Positions 20,925 through 31,682 of a DNA stretch of 41,026 bases are shown piece by piece. Source of the stretch: Terfezia claveryi (taxonomy: Eukaryota > Ascomycota > Pezizomycetes > Pezizales > Pezizaceae); assembly GCA_015179025.1 (NCBI GenBank), contig WHUX01000345.1, forward strand, positions 1-41,026. Direction: 5' to 3'. Within the stretch, counting starts at the first letter, position 1; each line of letters begins with the position of its first letter. A program made the translations under genes and the position numbers. Below the pieces are notes generated by a model. That model ran no database searches, had not been told where the DNA came from, and saw only the letters and a list, made by a program, of their open reading frames with translations.

Positions 20925-21483
20925 TGTGACGGGGGCTCTGGAGGACAAGGTAACCAAGGGGTACACCAAAGCAATGGGCTAAGAGATTGCACACATAGGA
21001 ATGCTATATATAGGATGGGAAAGGCTGAGATGGGGGCAAGGGCAAGGTAAGGGCAAGGGCAAGGCAAGAAAGATATACAGAATCGGTACTGCATATAATG
21101 GAGACGGAAGTAGTATGAGGCAGCAGGGCTGCAGAGCTGTTTAGATGAATCACGGCAAGACGAGGGAGTATCCAAGGGAGGTACACCTTCATGGAAAGAA
21201 GCAAGGTCCTGTATTAGGTATACAAGATATTGGATAGGGATCCAATGACAGTATGAGGGACAGGGGCTATATATACATAATTCCAGGCCAGGGCAATGGA
21301 AGGAATAAGCTTCCCAAGATCCCTATCTTGGAAGCTAAGCAAAGTAATAATAACCTATCACCTGCGATCGTGGGTGATGATAAAGACAACAATAACAACA
21401 ACTCATCACCTGCATCGCAGGTGATGCCAAGGGCAACAATAATAATAACCTATTACCTGCAATCGCAGGTAATGATAAAGACA
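20925..21483 (-). repeat. 5' LTR of gypsy element A
   Basis: Shares structure and sequence with 23,168-23,735: the ACAAGGTAACCAAGGGGTAC block, GGGACAGGGGCTATATATAC with its TATA stretch, AAGCTTCCC, and several ATCACCTGCGATCGCAGGTGAT palindromes. In sense orientation it begins TGTCTTTATC and ends TCACA. Confidence 0.75.
21405..21473. repeat. palindromic repeats ATCACCTGC-GCAGGTGAT in the LTR
   Basis: Copies at 21,405-21,425 and 21,452-21,473, a variant at 21,357-21,378, and two in the other LTR near 23,588 and 23,704 (the last a perfect 22-bp palindrome). They are separated by AC-rich linkers. Confidence 0.85.
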
Positions 21484-22779
21484 ACTGAGTATATGGTTAT
21501 ATCATTGCCTATGTAAGGCCAAGTCCATCTCAGTACGCCTGAGTTGTCTGATACTACTTGCATCTACTTGAACTAATCCGTGAGTACCTGAACGAGTCTG
21601 CATTAGTTATGTAGATACTGGGCATTGCTGACCTTGTCTGATAGATTGTAAGCTAGTCTAGGTGCACCATAATAACTTTGCACTTCTATAATGTAATAGG
21701 TACTACTGATATATTGTATAAAGTCACTAGAGCTTGTCTTGAGCTTCTCTCTACTAGCCTAGTACAGGGCATATTAATTTGGTCTCTGATAAGCTAGCTC
21801 TAACTTTTCGGAATCCACCTAAGTTTAGTCTACTCATTTGAGGATCCATGATTGTATATAAAGGTAATGAAGATAATATTTAGTAGTTTCAGACATATGC
21901 AGTTGTATATACTATGTCAAGCCAGCCTGAGTTGACTTAGGTGACTTGAAATCCTATTTGAAGTTTAAGCTTACTTTTGGAGGTACTGCTTCTCAAACAT
22001 ACTGAAGTACAGTAGACTTTCTAAAGCCAACCTTGAGTTAGTAGATATGTGCTATAATTAATGCTGGTGAGACTAAAGTACATAGTTTAGATATATTTAG
22101 TAAGCCCCTAGGAGCTCAATTGACTTGAGGTAACCTGAGTGTGATTCAGAAGGGTTAATAGTAGTTTGGGACACCTCAAGTGGCTTTAAGCAAGCAGATA
22201 GTAGCCTACAAAAGCCCATTATACTTCAGGTATGCCTAGACAAGCTTATAATTGGTCTGACAAGGTTAGAATTGCCTAGTATCTATATAACTGATGCAGA
22301 CTCGTTCAGGTACCCACAGATTAGTTCAAGTAGACTCAAGTGGTACCAGACAACTCAGGTGCACCGAGATGGACTTGGCCTCATATAGGCAAGGCCAGAT
22401 TCGGCCAGCTGAGTTCAGGCTAGCTCAAACTGATTTAGGTTTCTATATAAACAAATCTCAAAAAAGTGCACCAACTCTCCTTTACCTTCCAAAGTTAGAC
22501 TAATAGCTTTATCACTATTTAGCAACTTAAACCACATCTATAGACCCTAGATTATACTATTCAGACCTCAATTTATTTATATTCCTATGACTTGATTAGT
22601 ACTTCGGGTCAGTTGCCTGTCTCTATTTTTTGCCTTAATATTGGATGCGACCCAAAAATCCATCTATTACCCCATCCATACCCACCCATTTCACATTCCC
22701 ACCACATGTTAATGAATCTCTATATCTTTACGAGGCACATATATTTTACTGGATATGGTTCCGTTCATTTTACGTCCGT
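21484..22779. other. AT-rich spacer with degenerate ACTTGAG/CTCAAGT words
   Basis: No gene seen. Words such as CCTGAGTTG, GACTTGAGG, CTCAAGTGG, TTCAGGTAC recur in both orientations at irregular spacing, giving the impression of an eroded short-unit repeat. Confidence 0.4.
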
Positions 22780-23139
22780 TACGCCGCCAAGAATGGACCG
22801 GCCGGGTTCGCGTGGGGGCTGATGCAGATCCCGGTGATGGTGCATTACCCAGTGAAGTATGGTATTGGCCAGGTCTAAAGTATAAGTTAGTCTCCAAATG
22901 GTTATCCTGTCCTCTACTACATCTACTTGGAGAAGCATTATTTCATCTTCAGCTTCTTGGATTCACCTTTTGACTTTCTGAAGGTCTGCTCCTTATTGTT
23001 CACCAATGGCATAAGTATCTGTAAATATTTCGATTACCGTTCATCAGTATGCTGATAGTTCTGTCAGGTCTGATGGGATCGGAGTTGCCCTCCAGGCTGC
23101 GAATCTATCAGTAGGTAATGGAATATTTACAAACATCAT
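22780..23139 (-). pseudogene. gag N-terminal fragment of gypsy element B
   Basis: The ATG at 23,139 gives FVNIPLPTDRFAAWRATPI, parallel to PTLLPTDRFQAWRETPI of element A. It continues with EAEDEIMLLQVDVVEDRI before similarity ends near 22,780. Only the start of gag remains. Confidence 0.75.
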
Positions 23140-23167
23140 ACCGGTTGGTCTGAGAGATCCAATATAG

Positions 23168-23735
23168 TGTAACGATGGCTCTGGGGACAAGGCAACCAAG
23201 GGGTACACTGGAGCAAGGGCAGGGCTAGAGTAAGACATATGTAGAAACGCTATGTGTGTGACTAGGGGAAGGCTGGGACAGGGGGCAAGGATAAGAGGCA
23301 AGAGGCAAAGGGCAAGAGATACGCGGAAGCGGTTGCCGCATGTGTCAGAGGGAGGCAGCTGTACTGCAGCGTTGTTCATGAGACAAGGCAGGACGAGGGG
23401 GTGTACAAGGGAGATACACCTTCGCAGAGTGAGGCAAGTCTGTATTAGGATACAAGATGTTGGATAGGGATCCAACGACAGTACGAGGGACAGGGGCTAT
23501 ATATACATGATTCAGGGCTAGGGCAATCGAAAGGAATAAGCTTCCCGAGATCCCTCTCTCCGGAGCCAAGCAGGATAGCAATAACCTATCACCTGCGTCG
23601 CAGGTGATGCCTAGGGCAATAACAAGGAGATAACTAATGAACCACAATACGACACTCGGGCAGGATCCTGTCCGAGTGTCAAACAGGACTAATGCAACAC
23701 CCTATCACCTGCGATCGCAGGTGATGACAAAGACA
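23168..23735 (-). repeat. 5' LTR of gypsy element B
   Basis: 568 bp; sense start TGTCTTTGTC, sense end GTTACA; GTATATATAGCCCCT is the likely TATA box. Collinear with the element A LTR. It contains an extra block with GACACTCGGACAGGATCCTG, an imperfect inverted repeat near 23,650-23,690. Confidence 0.75.
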
Positions 23736-24540
23736 ACTAAGCACGCCGTTGTGACAGCGAACAGTATTTCCAGAACGAGGTAAACAGCGTGGAATTGCAG
23801 TATAAGAGGCAGAAACAGAAGCAAGATATGATAACAATAAACGAAAACTAGCCTCTTCAACTTGCCGAAAACTTATATTAGATAAAACCATCCATTGAAC
23901 TAAAAGCTCCTTAAACACATCGGAATTAAATTGAATCTTCAGCGTACTATTTCCAAAGGCCAGTTCGAATGTCCCAATGTCCCGGAGAATTGTAGACTAG
24001 TCGAACCCTAACAGACTGACAGCATCATAGATTTGGACATTCACGTGCAAGGGACGTTTGAATTATGGTAACCGCAAACCAGCAGACAGTCGGTTAGGCA
24101 CCGCATCATGACGTCCAGCAGAAAAAGTACTAGTCTTAAGGCTCTGGCATTGATGAGTCGCGGATTTAGGTCCGTATAAACTGGGAGGAAGGGGATTCGC
24201 ATTTTATAAATTCAAATATACGGTTAAATCCCTTGGGGAAGTTACTTTCCAAGGTGAAATCCTTAGTTGTATCAGAGAAAGGGGCGGCCATATTATAGGC
24301 CAGACAAGGCACCTAAGCAAAGAACCGGGATCGAGCCGTCAACCGTGCCTGTGTATCCTGGCCTTATTGTGCACGCATATATGTATATGCACAAGTATGT
24401 CGGTCGATCCTACTAGGTAGAGAATTCTTACCTGGAAATCTGCAGTTGTAAATTTTTTACGCCGTTCTCCAATCCGGCTAGTTGCAAAATATTTGCCATT
24501 ACCGTAATAAATTTGCGCAATTCAACCAACATTCCCGCTT
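23736..24540. other. intergenic, nothing recognised
   Basis: Mixed-composition sequence between the retrotransposon and the host gene island. No domain-bearing frame; no tRNA signature found by eye. Confidence 0.4.
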
Positions 24541-26163
24541 AACAATACTAGTACGTTAAGGGCTAAATTGCCAAGAACTACAAGTGTTTTCGTCCAAGTC
24601 ACCGCACGGTAGCTCGCCAGTATCCCATCCTCAATCGTGGCCAGTGGCCAGCCGTACGCCACAGCAGCTAGAAAGACATCGAGTGAGCAAGAGCAACAGT
24701 CCAGCCCCCCAAGCTAGGATCCAACACCTCTCACACGCTGATTTCATCACGGCCGACCCCATTGGCAGTGAGGCCCTCTCTCGCAAATCCGAGGTGTCGT
24801 TATCGATTCAAACCTGGTCATTTCCCCTTCCTCACGCCCTCGAGACGCCGGCACACGATCACGAAGGGGTAGCGAAATCCTGGACAATCCCGAATAACGC
24901 AAGCTGTCAAAGCCAGGCAATCTAGTTCGAGGCTTGCTTTGATGGGCACCCTAACGCTCCTCGCTGTAGTCAAGTGGTTTTAGGCTTGCTGATTCGTTTC
25001 CTTTCTGTCGAGATTCGATCTGAAAAGCTGTTAGAAGGCCCTCCTCGCTGACCAAAGAGTTGCTTTCATCCCTCAATCTGTTGCTGTTGTGCTAGAGGTC
25101 ACTGTCGGGTGTTTGCTCCGAGCATAAGCGGCGGGCTTTGTACACGCAAAAATTCCAAGGTGAGTTCCAACACGCGTCTTTTTTTTTGTGGCAAATCTTT
25201 TGGGCACGGGTTATTTCCTTGAAGACTTGGAAGAATATTCACCAAAATCATTTCCCACAACACCTGACAGATTCAGCCGGCATTTCAGCCTGTCATCGTG
25301 TCCATTTACAACCGACGCTGAACGTTAAGGGCTCAAAGCATCAAAAAATCAAACATCGAGGGAATCCGATTACGCTGGGTTTAGGCAGGTATGTGCAGCA
25401 AATCACGAATCCCTTGTCAGACTTAATTCATTTTTTCCGCTTTTCTCTGATGCTTGAGGTCACACTACCTTTTTTTAGCTTTCGGTGTGGGTGACCCTCA
25501 ACCAGGACAAATTGTCCAATACCTGCCCCTTGCCGCACAGGTAGCGTTATCCCCATAATTTTTTGTGTATTGTTTCGCCCCGCTCGATGTTATTGTCTCT
25601 TTTGTTCTCATACCATGGCTGATTGCATTCATTTCTCCCAGCCGCCACCCCTGCGTCTCCTTCCTTCCGTGATCTATACGGTATAGTACGAATCGTATCG
25701 TTTCAGGCGAACGTTGCAACAAGGATCAGCCGACTATTCACTCCCTAAAACTTCCACTAAAAGTTATACCTGAGTCTTTGGAGGTTTACACGTTCCGAGT
25801 CAGATCATCTGGTAGGTCAACTGGTTTCTGTCTGCCTTACTGGATCCCATGCTCCCACCCCTGAGCCATTATCCCCGCTCAATTATTAGTCATCCCCTTG
25901 TATCCTTCGTATGATCATAACTTGCTTATTTGGAGGGTCCCGTTGCATCTGCATTACCAGGCCTTATCCTATCACAAGACCATGCTATCAAGGTGTCCAA
26001 TAACCCTATCTCATCCAAACTGTTCCCTCTTCAATTATCGCACGTAGGCGGGCGCTATCCAATCCATAGCGAAAGAAGTGCGAGCCACCTTGGGAATTGA
26101 CAGTGGCAAAAAGCTGAAGCTGACATACGTGTCCGCAAGCGGGGCGCTAAAGAATCTCACCGA
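24541..26163 (+). promoter_or_regulatory. upstream/5' leader region of the long host gene
   Basis: Higher GC than the flanking repeats, with pyrimidine-rich runs typical of fungal promoters and leaders (for example near 25,170 and 25,600). A 113-codon frame at 24,584-24,925 begins with GTG, not ATG, and lacks a recognisable domain, so I leave it uncalled. Transcription start and leader introns cannot be fixed from sequence alone. Confidence 0.35.
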
Positions 26164-29100
26164 ATGTCCTCATCCATTGATACTACTGACCTCACAACAT
26201 TATCTTCCACTTCTGGCGTCTCCATTCAGCCCTCACACGCTCTTGTCCCCTGGGAGAATCAACGAATCAGAATCATCCAACGCGACACGAAAACATACCC
26301 TTCCCCGCCACCTAGTCCTCCAAGGCCTAAGAGGACGAGTCTGAGCTCCGGACTTGATTCTCGTGATTCTTCGAAAGTGGCGCTGAAGAGACAATGTACT
26401 GGCAATTTTGAACTTGGAGAAAGCAAATTGCACCTGAACGACATGACAGCAGATTCCCAATTGGAGAATGGCAAGGCCTTTTCTGGTACCTACAGGAATC
26501 CTGTCGGTCAAAGTAATGGTCATGAACAGGTGAGGAATGTAGGAAGTAATATCAACCCCACTGCCACTATGGTGGCAGGTAACGGCTATATTAGCCCTGG
26601 TAACATCGCGCCAAAGTCCCATACCCCAACAGTTAACCCACCATCACACAAAAAGAGGAGGTATTTTGAGGTCGACCCTCTTACCGGCGAAGAGCGAATA
26701 ACAGAGATAATGGACGGGCTAGCCTCAGCTCGGGGAGGAGGTGAGAAGAAGGTCTATTCTCTCCCCTGTTATACCCCATTAGGGCAGAGTCATTCTAGGA
26801 ATGGTCATCACCAAATTGGAGGATCTGCTTCTCCACCAAGAAGCAAAACACCATTGGGGGTAAATGAAGGGAACCCTCGTTTACCACCGATGCTGAAATC
26901 CCGAGCGGAACTTAGCACACCAGAACCTGTATTGGACAGGAAGGGAATCATTTGTGAGTCTCCTGCTCCGATGTCTAGAGCGGTGTCGGCTGGGATACCT
27001 TCGGCCAATGGAACTGTGGCCCATGTAACACAGACTTTTGCCGGAGGTCTGCCCACGCAGGCTCCTCTCACGGCCAGTAGTGTGAGTAATATGGCGGGTA
27101 GTCCAACAAACATGGGCTATGCTGCGGAAACGTGCATAACCCCATTAGCTACAAACCCATCCTCACCTGCATCTGTTTATGTGACTCTGGATAATGAACG
27201 GTCAGGCATCGAGGTACTACCAATGTTGCACGTTGGGGTGCGCCCTGAATCTATGCAGAGAGATGACTCGAGTCTTGTGGGACCTGTTATCTCAAAGCCC
27301 TTACTGGAGGAATGTCCCTTGAATGAAGTCACCAAGGAAGCGCCGTTGTCGGAAGGCAAAAAGCGGCGTGACCCTCCGCCACCCCTTTCCTTAGCTGACG
27401 ACGTTGGCAACTTTGCAACACTTGCTAGCTCTAGGGAAAGAAGACAGCCACTGAATACTATCCATATAACATCCAAAGAGCCCATACTGGGCACACCTGG
27501 CAAAACGCCGACAACGAAGTCAGTTCCAGCGACCCCAGTTAGGTCCCATTCACGAAAGAATTCACATTCCTCACATACTATACAAGTATTCTCTCCAGAT
27601 ATGCGTCCGCTGTCCCCTATTTTACCACCTCGTGAGAAGTATGTATCGCGAGTTCCATCTCCTGTTTCCGACAGGATTATTGGAACCCACGTAAGCCTCT
27701 ACGCGATGCGAAATGGTGGGGTGCATCCCCCGAGTGGGCTTCCAAGGCGAAGCATCAAGGGCACGTACCGGCTTCCCATGGAAACGGACAAACCCGACCT
27801 TGGGGATTTCATTGTCCTTAAACACTCGGAAGTCGCGTATTGGGAGGGTGATATTGATGCTGAAGACTCACGGATGCAGTCTGGGGAGGAAGACGAGACA
27901 TCTTCCACGGATGTGGAAAGATGGTCCGGTGGATATGTAAAGGGCCCAAAGTATAGAACGCGTCAAAGACCGAAATGTAAGTTTGGGTCTGTGGCAGATG
28001 TAGTAACGCCTGCATCATCTACGATACCGAACAACATCCCTCAGCCTAATTTATGCACGAAACCCACATTGAAGGTTAGCAATGGTCCCAACGTTCTATC
28101 AAGCATATTGAAAGGAAAGAACGCTGGAGACAGTGACGGCGCAGCAGCCGTTGAAAATATGGGTTTGGGGTTAAAGTGGCGACCGACTCGGAAATTATCT
28201 TCTATTATCGCGGAGGATGAAGATGCTCTAGTCGACGACCACATGGATCAAGACTATGGACCACGAGTAGATACTTCTTCTGGCTCTCGACCAGCGTGTC
28301 GTGACGGGATATCTATTTCCTCAGCCAGTGATGAGCTATCCACTGGGCGACACATATCGACCAAGTACCGTACTTCTACCAATGAGATGTCTTCTATCGA
28401 CATCCCTGTGGCCACTGCGTCATCACCTTACCCTTTCATCTCAGACACCGAGATCTCTTCTGACGAGGACATAATACCTGCAGTGTCGGCATTTGGTCAT
28501 GGCACAGCTACTACACTTGAAAGTACCAAAACGTCTCTTGCGGGGCAATCTCGAGAGCAGCGGAAGCAAGACCGGATAAACGCTGTTAGGCTTACCGAAG
28601 GTGGACCTGGTGGCGTGGGGTTCCGACAAGGGAGCTCTAGTATCTTCTCTATTGTACAGTTGGGTGTCCCTGGTGTTGGTGTTATGGGGCCACCTGCAGC
28701 AAAGGTTAGCCCAGCGGAGTATAGACTCTATATCGGCCGTAGAGGTGACCAGGTCCCTCTTTTTGGCAGTGGAGGCAACATGGTGGTGCCTGGGCTTGGA
28801 TCCGGATCCCTCAATGACCACATTGCGGTTGGTGGCGACATTCAACATGGTGGGGCTTCGGTATTTCAACCCGGCGGGATTGTGGAGGTCCGGCGAGTAG
28901 AAGATCCACTGTTAGAGGCCACGATGGAAATTAAGCGGTTGATATATGAGAATGGGCATCAGGGGGGTTTGGCACCCGCACATGGTGTTCTGGGAGGACT
29001 CAGCGTTGAGAAGGTCTATTGGAGTGGTGTAAGTTATCTGCAATTTGACTTCCTATTACCGCTATCATCAATACTGATACCAATTCAAATGCAGGAACGA

Positions 29101-30108
29101 GAAGCATCTCTGACAAAGCCACTGTTTGGCATCGGTGTTGACTTTTCTGGTCGCCCACTTGTCAAGGCACTGACCTTCTCTAATCCGTTGACAAACCATA
29201 GCTACACGCTTTCGTTTGTTTGGGCATTCCTACCAGTCAATACCCCAGAGAAGAATAAGGAGAATGCGGTGGGAAATAGCATGCTACTATCTGACGAGGT
29301 CAAGGGTGAAGGCGCAAGCAGTATCCACTCAGACGACATACGGGCGTCCTTTCAAGTTCATTTATGTGTCGGAAAGCCGGGAAGGGTGCAGAAGAAAGAG
29401 GAACGGAAACGCACAGTCTTTGTTCAATTCTTGAATACTGGAAAAGGGGGAAAGAGTAGTAAGAATGTTCTGGAGAGTATTCAGTGGGAAAGATGGGAAC
29501 TAGATGGTTTAATGAGGGGCTTAACGAGGTTATGGCTGGAGCGAATTAAATCCTGGCAAGGTTCAAAAGCTATGGGACTCCCGAGAACTTTGAAACGAAG
29601 TTTCACTAGTTACAACGCGATGCATTTTGATTCTACAGAGATTGGGGACAGCATTGGGAACTGGCTAGAGCGAGAAGTACTTGGTCTTGAATCGGAGCTT
29701 CCAAATAAGAGTTTGTCTTCTAAACCACAGGCGAAGAAGACCAAAACTCTTCAAGACCATATCAACAAGCTGACGCGCCTACCACAAGCTGCACCAGCTA
29801 GGGTTAGGATTGGCAACGTACAGACTTCACTCCCAATGTACCTGCAAGCAGCCGACTCAAGGTTCACCAGTCCTGCTGATTTACCGCCACCCTTAACACC
29901 GCCATTATCGCCCTTATCCCCTAGGAAGAAGACTCTCAATTCTAATATATATGGTGGTGCTGGCACCAAATCAGAGGCTGAAGGGAGAGGGAAGCATAGG
30001 AAGGAAATCTTAATGAAAGAGCTGTCTGAAGTGTTACCTGAAGTTGAGGACGCGATGATGGCAAGCGAAGAAGAGAGCGAAAAGGAAGATGTGTGTTGGT
30101 GGTGGTAG
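26164..30108 (+). CDS. large Pro/Ser-rich protein of unknown function (1,292-1,314 aa)
   Basis: The frame is open from ATG 26,164 to TAG 30,108. An N-terminal motif ALVPWENQRIRIIQRDTKTY is followed directly by PSPPPSPPRPKR; most of residues 50-840 is low-complexity, rich in Ser, Thr, Pro and SP/TP sites, so probably disordered and phosphorylated. Residues about 850-1190 look globular (YRLYIGRRGDQVPLFG, VFQPGGIVEVRRVEDPLLEA, GIGVDFSGRPLVKALTFSNP, ERWELDGLMRGLTRLWLERI). A second Pro patch, PPPLTPPLSPLSPRKK, lies near 1240, then a charged tail ending VCWWW. A likely 66-nt intron (29,029-29,094) lies within. No signal peptide or clear membrane span if that intron is spliced. I do not recognise the family; a conserved regulatory or scaffold protein is a guess. 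Clean codon use contrasts with the decayed neighbours. Confidence 0.9.
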   Translation: MSSSIDTTDLTTLSSTSGVSIQPSHALVPWENQRIRIIQRDTKTYPSPPPSPPRPKRTSLSSGLDSRDSSKVALKRQCTGNFELGESKLHLNDMTADSQLENGKAFSGTYRNPVGQSNGHEQVRNVGSNINPTATMVAGNGYISPGNIAPKSHTPTVNPPSHKKRRYFEVDPLTGEERITEIMDGLASARGGGEKKVYSLPCYTPLGQSHSRNGHHQIGGSASPPRSKTPLGVNEGNPRLPPMLKSRAELSTPEPVLDRKGIICESPAPMSRAVSAGIPSANGTVAHVTQTFAGGLPTQAPLTASSVSNMAGSPTNMGYAAETCITPLATNPSSPASVYVTLDNERSGIEVLPMLHVGVRPESMQRDDSSLVGPVISKPLLEECPLNEVTKEAPLSEGKKRRDPPPPLSLADDVGNFATLASSRERRQPLNTIHITSKEPILGTPGKTPTTKSVPATPVRSHSRKNSHSSHTIQVFSPDMRPLSPILPPREKYVSRVPSPVSDRIIGTHVSLYAMRNGGVHPPSGLPRRSIKGTYRLPMETDKPDLGDFIVLKHSEVAYWEGDIDAEDSRMQSGEEDETSSTDVERWSGGYVKGPKYRTRQRPKCKFGSVADVVTPASSTIPNNIPQPNLCTKPTLKVSNGPNVLSSILKGKNAGDSDGAAAVENMGLGLKWRPTRKLSSIIAEDEDALVDDHMDQDYGPRVDTSSGSRPACRDGISISSASDELSTGRHISTKYRTSTNEMSSIDIPVATASSPYPFISDTEISSDEDIIPAVSAFGHGTATTLESTKTSLAGQSREQRKQDRINAVRLTEGGPGGVGFRQGSSSIFSIVQLGVPGVGVMGPPAAKVSPAEYRLYIGRRGDQVPLFGSGGNMVVPGLGSGSLNDHIAVGGDIQHGGASVFQPGGIVEVRRVEDPLLEATMEIKRLIYENGHQGGLAPAHGVLGGLSVEKVYWSGVSYLQFDFLLPLSSILIPIQMQEREASLTKPLFGIGVDFSGRPLVKALTFSNPLTNHSYTLSFVWAFLPVNTPEKNKENAVGNSMLLSDEVKGEGASSIHSDDIRASFQVHLCVGKPGRVQKKEERKRTVFVQFLNTGKGGKSSKNVLESIQWERWELDGLMRGLTRLWLERIKSWQGSKAMGLPRTLKRSFTSYNAMHFDSTEIGDSIGNWLEREVLGLESELPNKSLSSKPQAKKTKTLQDHINKLTRLPQAAPARVRIGNVQTSLPMYLQAADSRFTSPADLPPPLTPPLSPLSPRKKTLNSNIYGGAGTKSEAEGRGKHRKEILMKELSEVLPEVEDAMMASEEESEKEDVCWWW
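29029..29094 (+). other. probable 3n intron within the large ORF
   Basis: GTAAGT donor, ATACTGATAC branch-like sequence and ATGCAG acceptor; 66 nt, phase 0 and free of stops. Removal joins VYWSG to EREASL. Retention adds 22 mostly hydrophobic residues (VSYLQFDFLLPLSSILIP...) in the middle of the globular region. Confidence 0.8.
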
Positions 30109-31682
30109 GCATACTACCATGGTAACGCAGACAGCCACACACGAGGGAGTCATAGTGAGCAGACACATCAGAAGACTAGCACGAACAGGCACCCATGGCG
30201 TCAAACAGAACCAGCTGGTAGCGACAAGTCTTCCAGCCTACACTTACGTACCGACTGCTAGGGGCCCCTAACGCGGCTGGATGTTCCGGATATGTTAAGC
30301 CAGACTCACCAGCATGCGGATACCCGCTACCACGCTGTGTTCGACCGCCCTCGAACCGCATTACCAGAAGGAACTGATTGGCACACCAACAAACATGGAA
30401 GGAGATTGACAAACCCAAATAGTGAGGAAAAGAGAAAACGGAGATCAAAGCAACACGGTAGGGCTTGCTGGCCTGACCTCGCCACTGGGGGACGCTGGGG
30501 CCTTGCAGGAGCAATGGCCTATCTTTCACGAATCTCTTATGTACATCATCAATTCATCTTTACGGCGTTGTCATCTTTTCTTTGCGCTCATTTCATTCTA
30601 TTCCCTGTACTTACCACCTGGCGCTGATTGGCGCAGGCGCGGGAGCTTGCCTCACCTTCAAATCCACCCGGGTGGCACGTCACGAGCCCCAACCAGCACC
30701 GCGTACGTGGAATGAAAAAAACTAACTATGGTAATAGCATGGGTATAGGCAGGGTAGTGGTGGGAATAGAGGATTATAATTATAGTTTCGCCTGGCACTG
30801 TAATTTTGGAGGGGAAATCGCGGTGGCATAGGATTTTGTTTGCTTCAGCGTTGTTGTACTCAGGTATCATTTATTATGGTTACGGACCCGTTAAGGGATT
30901 GCTTGTTTGCATATATATATATATTTATATATCTATATATATCCGTTATTTTTTGTTTCATGGACCATTGGCATGGCCTGTTGTATGAGTTGCAAGAATA
31001 TTGTATGGTACTTCATTCACCTTCACCAACCTTGTTTGTTTTGGGATCTTTTATTGTAGGTAGGAATCAATTATAACTTTCAATTGTTTATTCCAAATTC
31101 TGCGCACTTGTGCCCTTCTTCACCTTGCATGCCTTCCTCCACGTTCGCCTTCGGAGTAGTTGAGTTTTTTTTACTGCAAAATTCTTCAATTTGCTTTGCT
31201 GCTGTGTACTTACTTCTGTACACAGTATATCTTACCTGCAGCTGCCACATGATCGCATTTGTGAAATTGATTATTAAAACGCACTGGGTAACTACGTACG
31301 GCACGGTAGGGCAATGAATTTGTTTGCCTAGATGTTACCCAAAATTTATATAGAATGGGTTAGTTTTCTGAGATTTATGGGATTATCTTCATTTTTCTTA
31401 ATATCGGGGCAATCCATAACTAACTACTTAACTATTGGATGTTGGAAAGGAACAATTAATTTCCTTTGTCCTCCTGTTGGTGATACAGCCATACTACAAT
31501 TGTTACTCTCCCCCCTCACCTCCGCCGAACTTTGGCATCCCCTTCTGGACATCTTGATCATGCAGTACTAACTAGTATTAACAATTTTTTTTTCCCAAAA
31601 TCCATCACCGTTCTAGAGGATGACTCCCACATTACCGTACAGGCCGCATCATCCCCTTTCCCCCTCAACTAAGTTCTACGCA
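30109..31682. other. convergent intergenic region
   Basis: Contains 3' flanks of two converging host genes. A TA-dinucleotide-rich run lies near 30,910-30,945. Several ORFs of 60-117 codons lack family motifs and are taken as chance frames. Confidence 0.5.

Larger units (their letters stand above)
16865..21483 (-). mobile_element. decayed Ty3/gypsy retrotransposon A (partial)
   Basis: Read on the minus strand, the order is 5' LTR (21,483-20,925), leader, gag from ATG 20,643, zinc knuckle, protease, reverse transcriptase and the start of RNase H. It then stops near 16,865 without integrase or 3' LTR. Two later insertions interrupt it: a solo LTR of another family (19,453-20,131) and a MITE-like sequence (20,657-20,904). 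Stops occur frequently at Gln, Arg and Trp codons, fitting C-to-T decay. Confidence 0.85.

Noticed and set aside
16865..21483. Solo LTR at 19,453 as the 5' LTR of element A
   Set aside because: It is in the opposite sense, has its own GCTAG duplication, and gag reading continues on both sides; the true LTR is at 20,925-21,483.
24584..24925. 113-codon frame upstream of the large host gene
   Set aside because: Starts with GTG, low-complexity Ser/Pro composition, no family motif; more likely 5' flank.
26233..28869. Minus-strand ORFs of 60-142 codons inside the large gene
   Set aside because: Antisense shadows of a 1,314-codon open frame with consistent coding character.
29029..29094. A transmembrane segment in the large host protein
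   Set aside because: The hydrophobic run coincides exactly with a canonical intron, so it is probably not translated.
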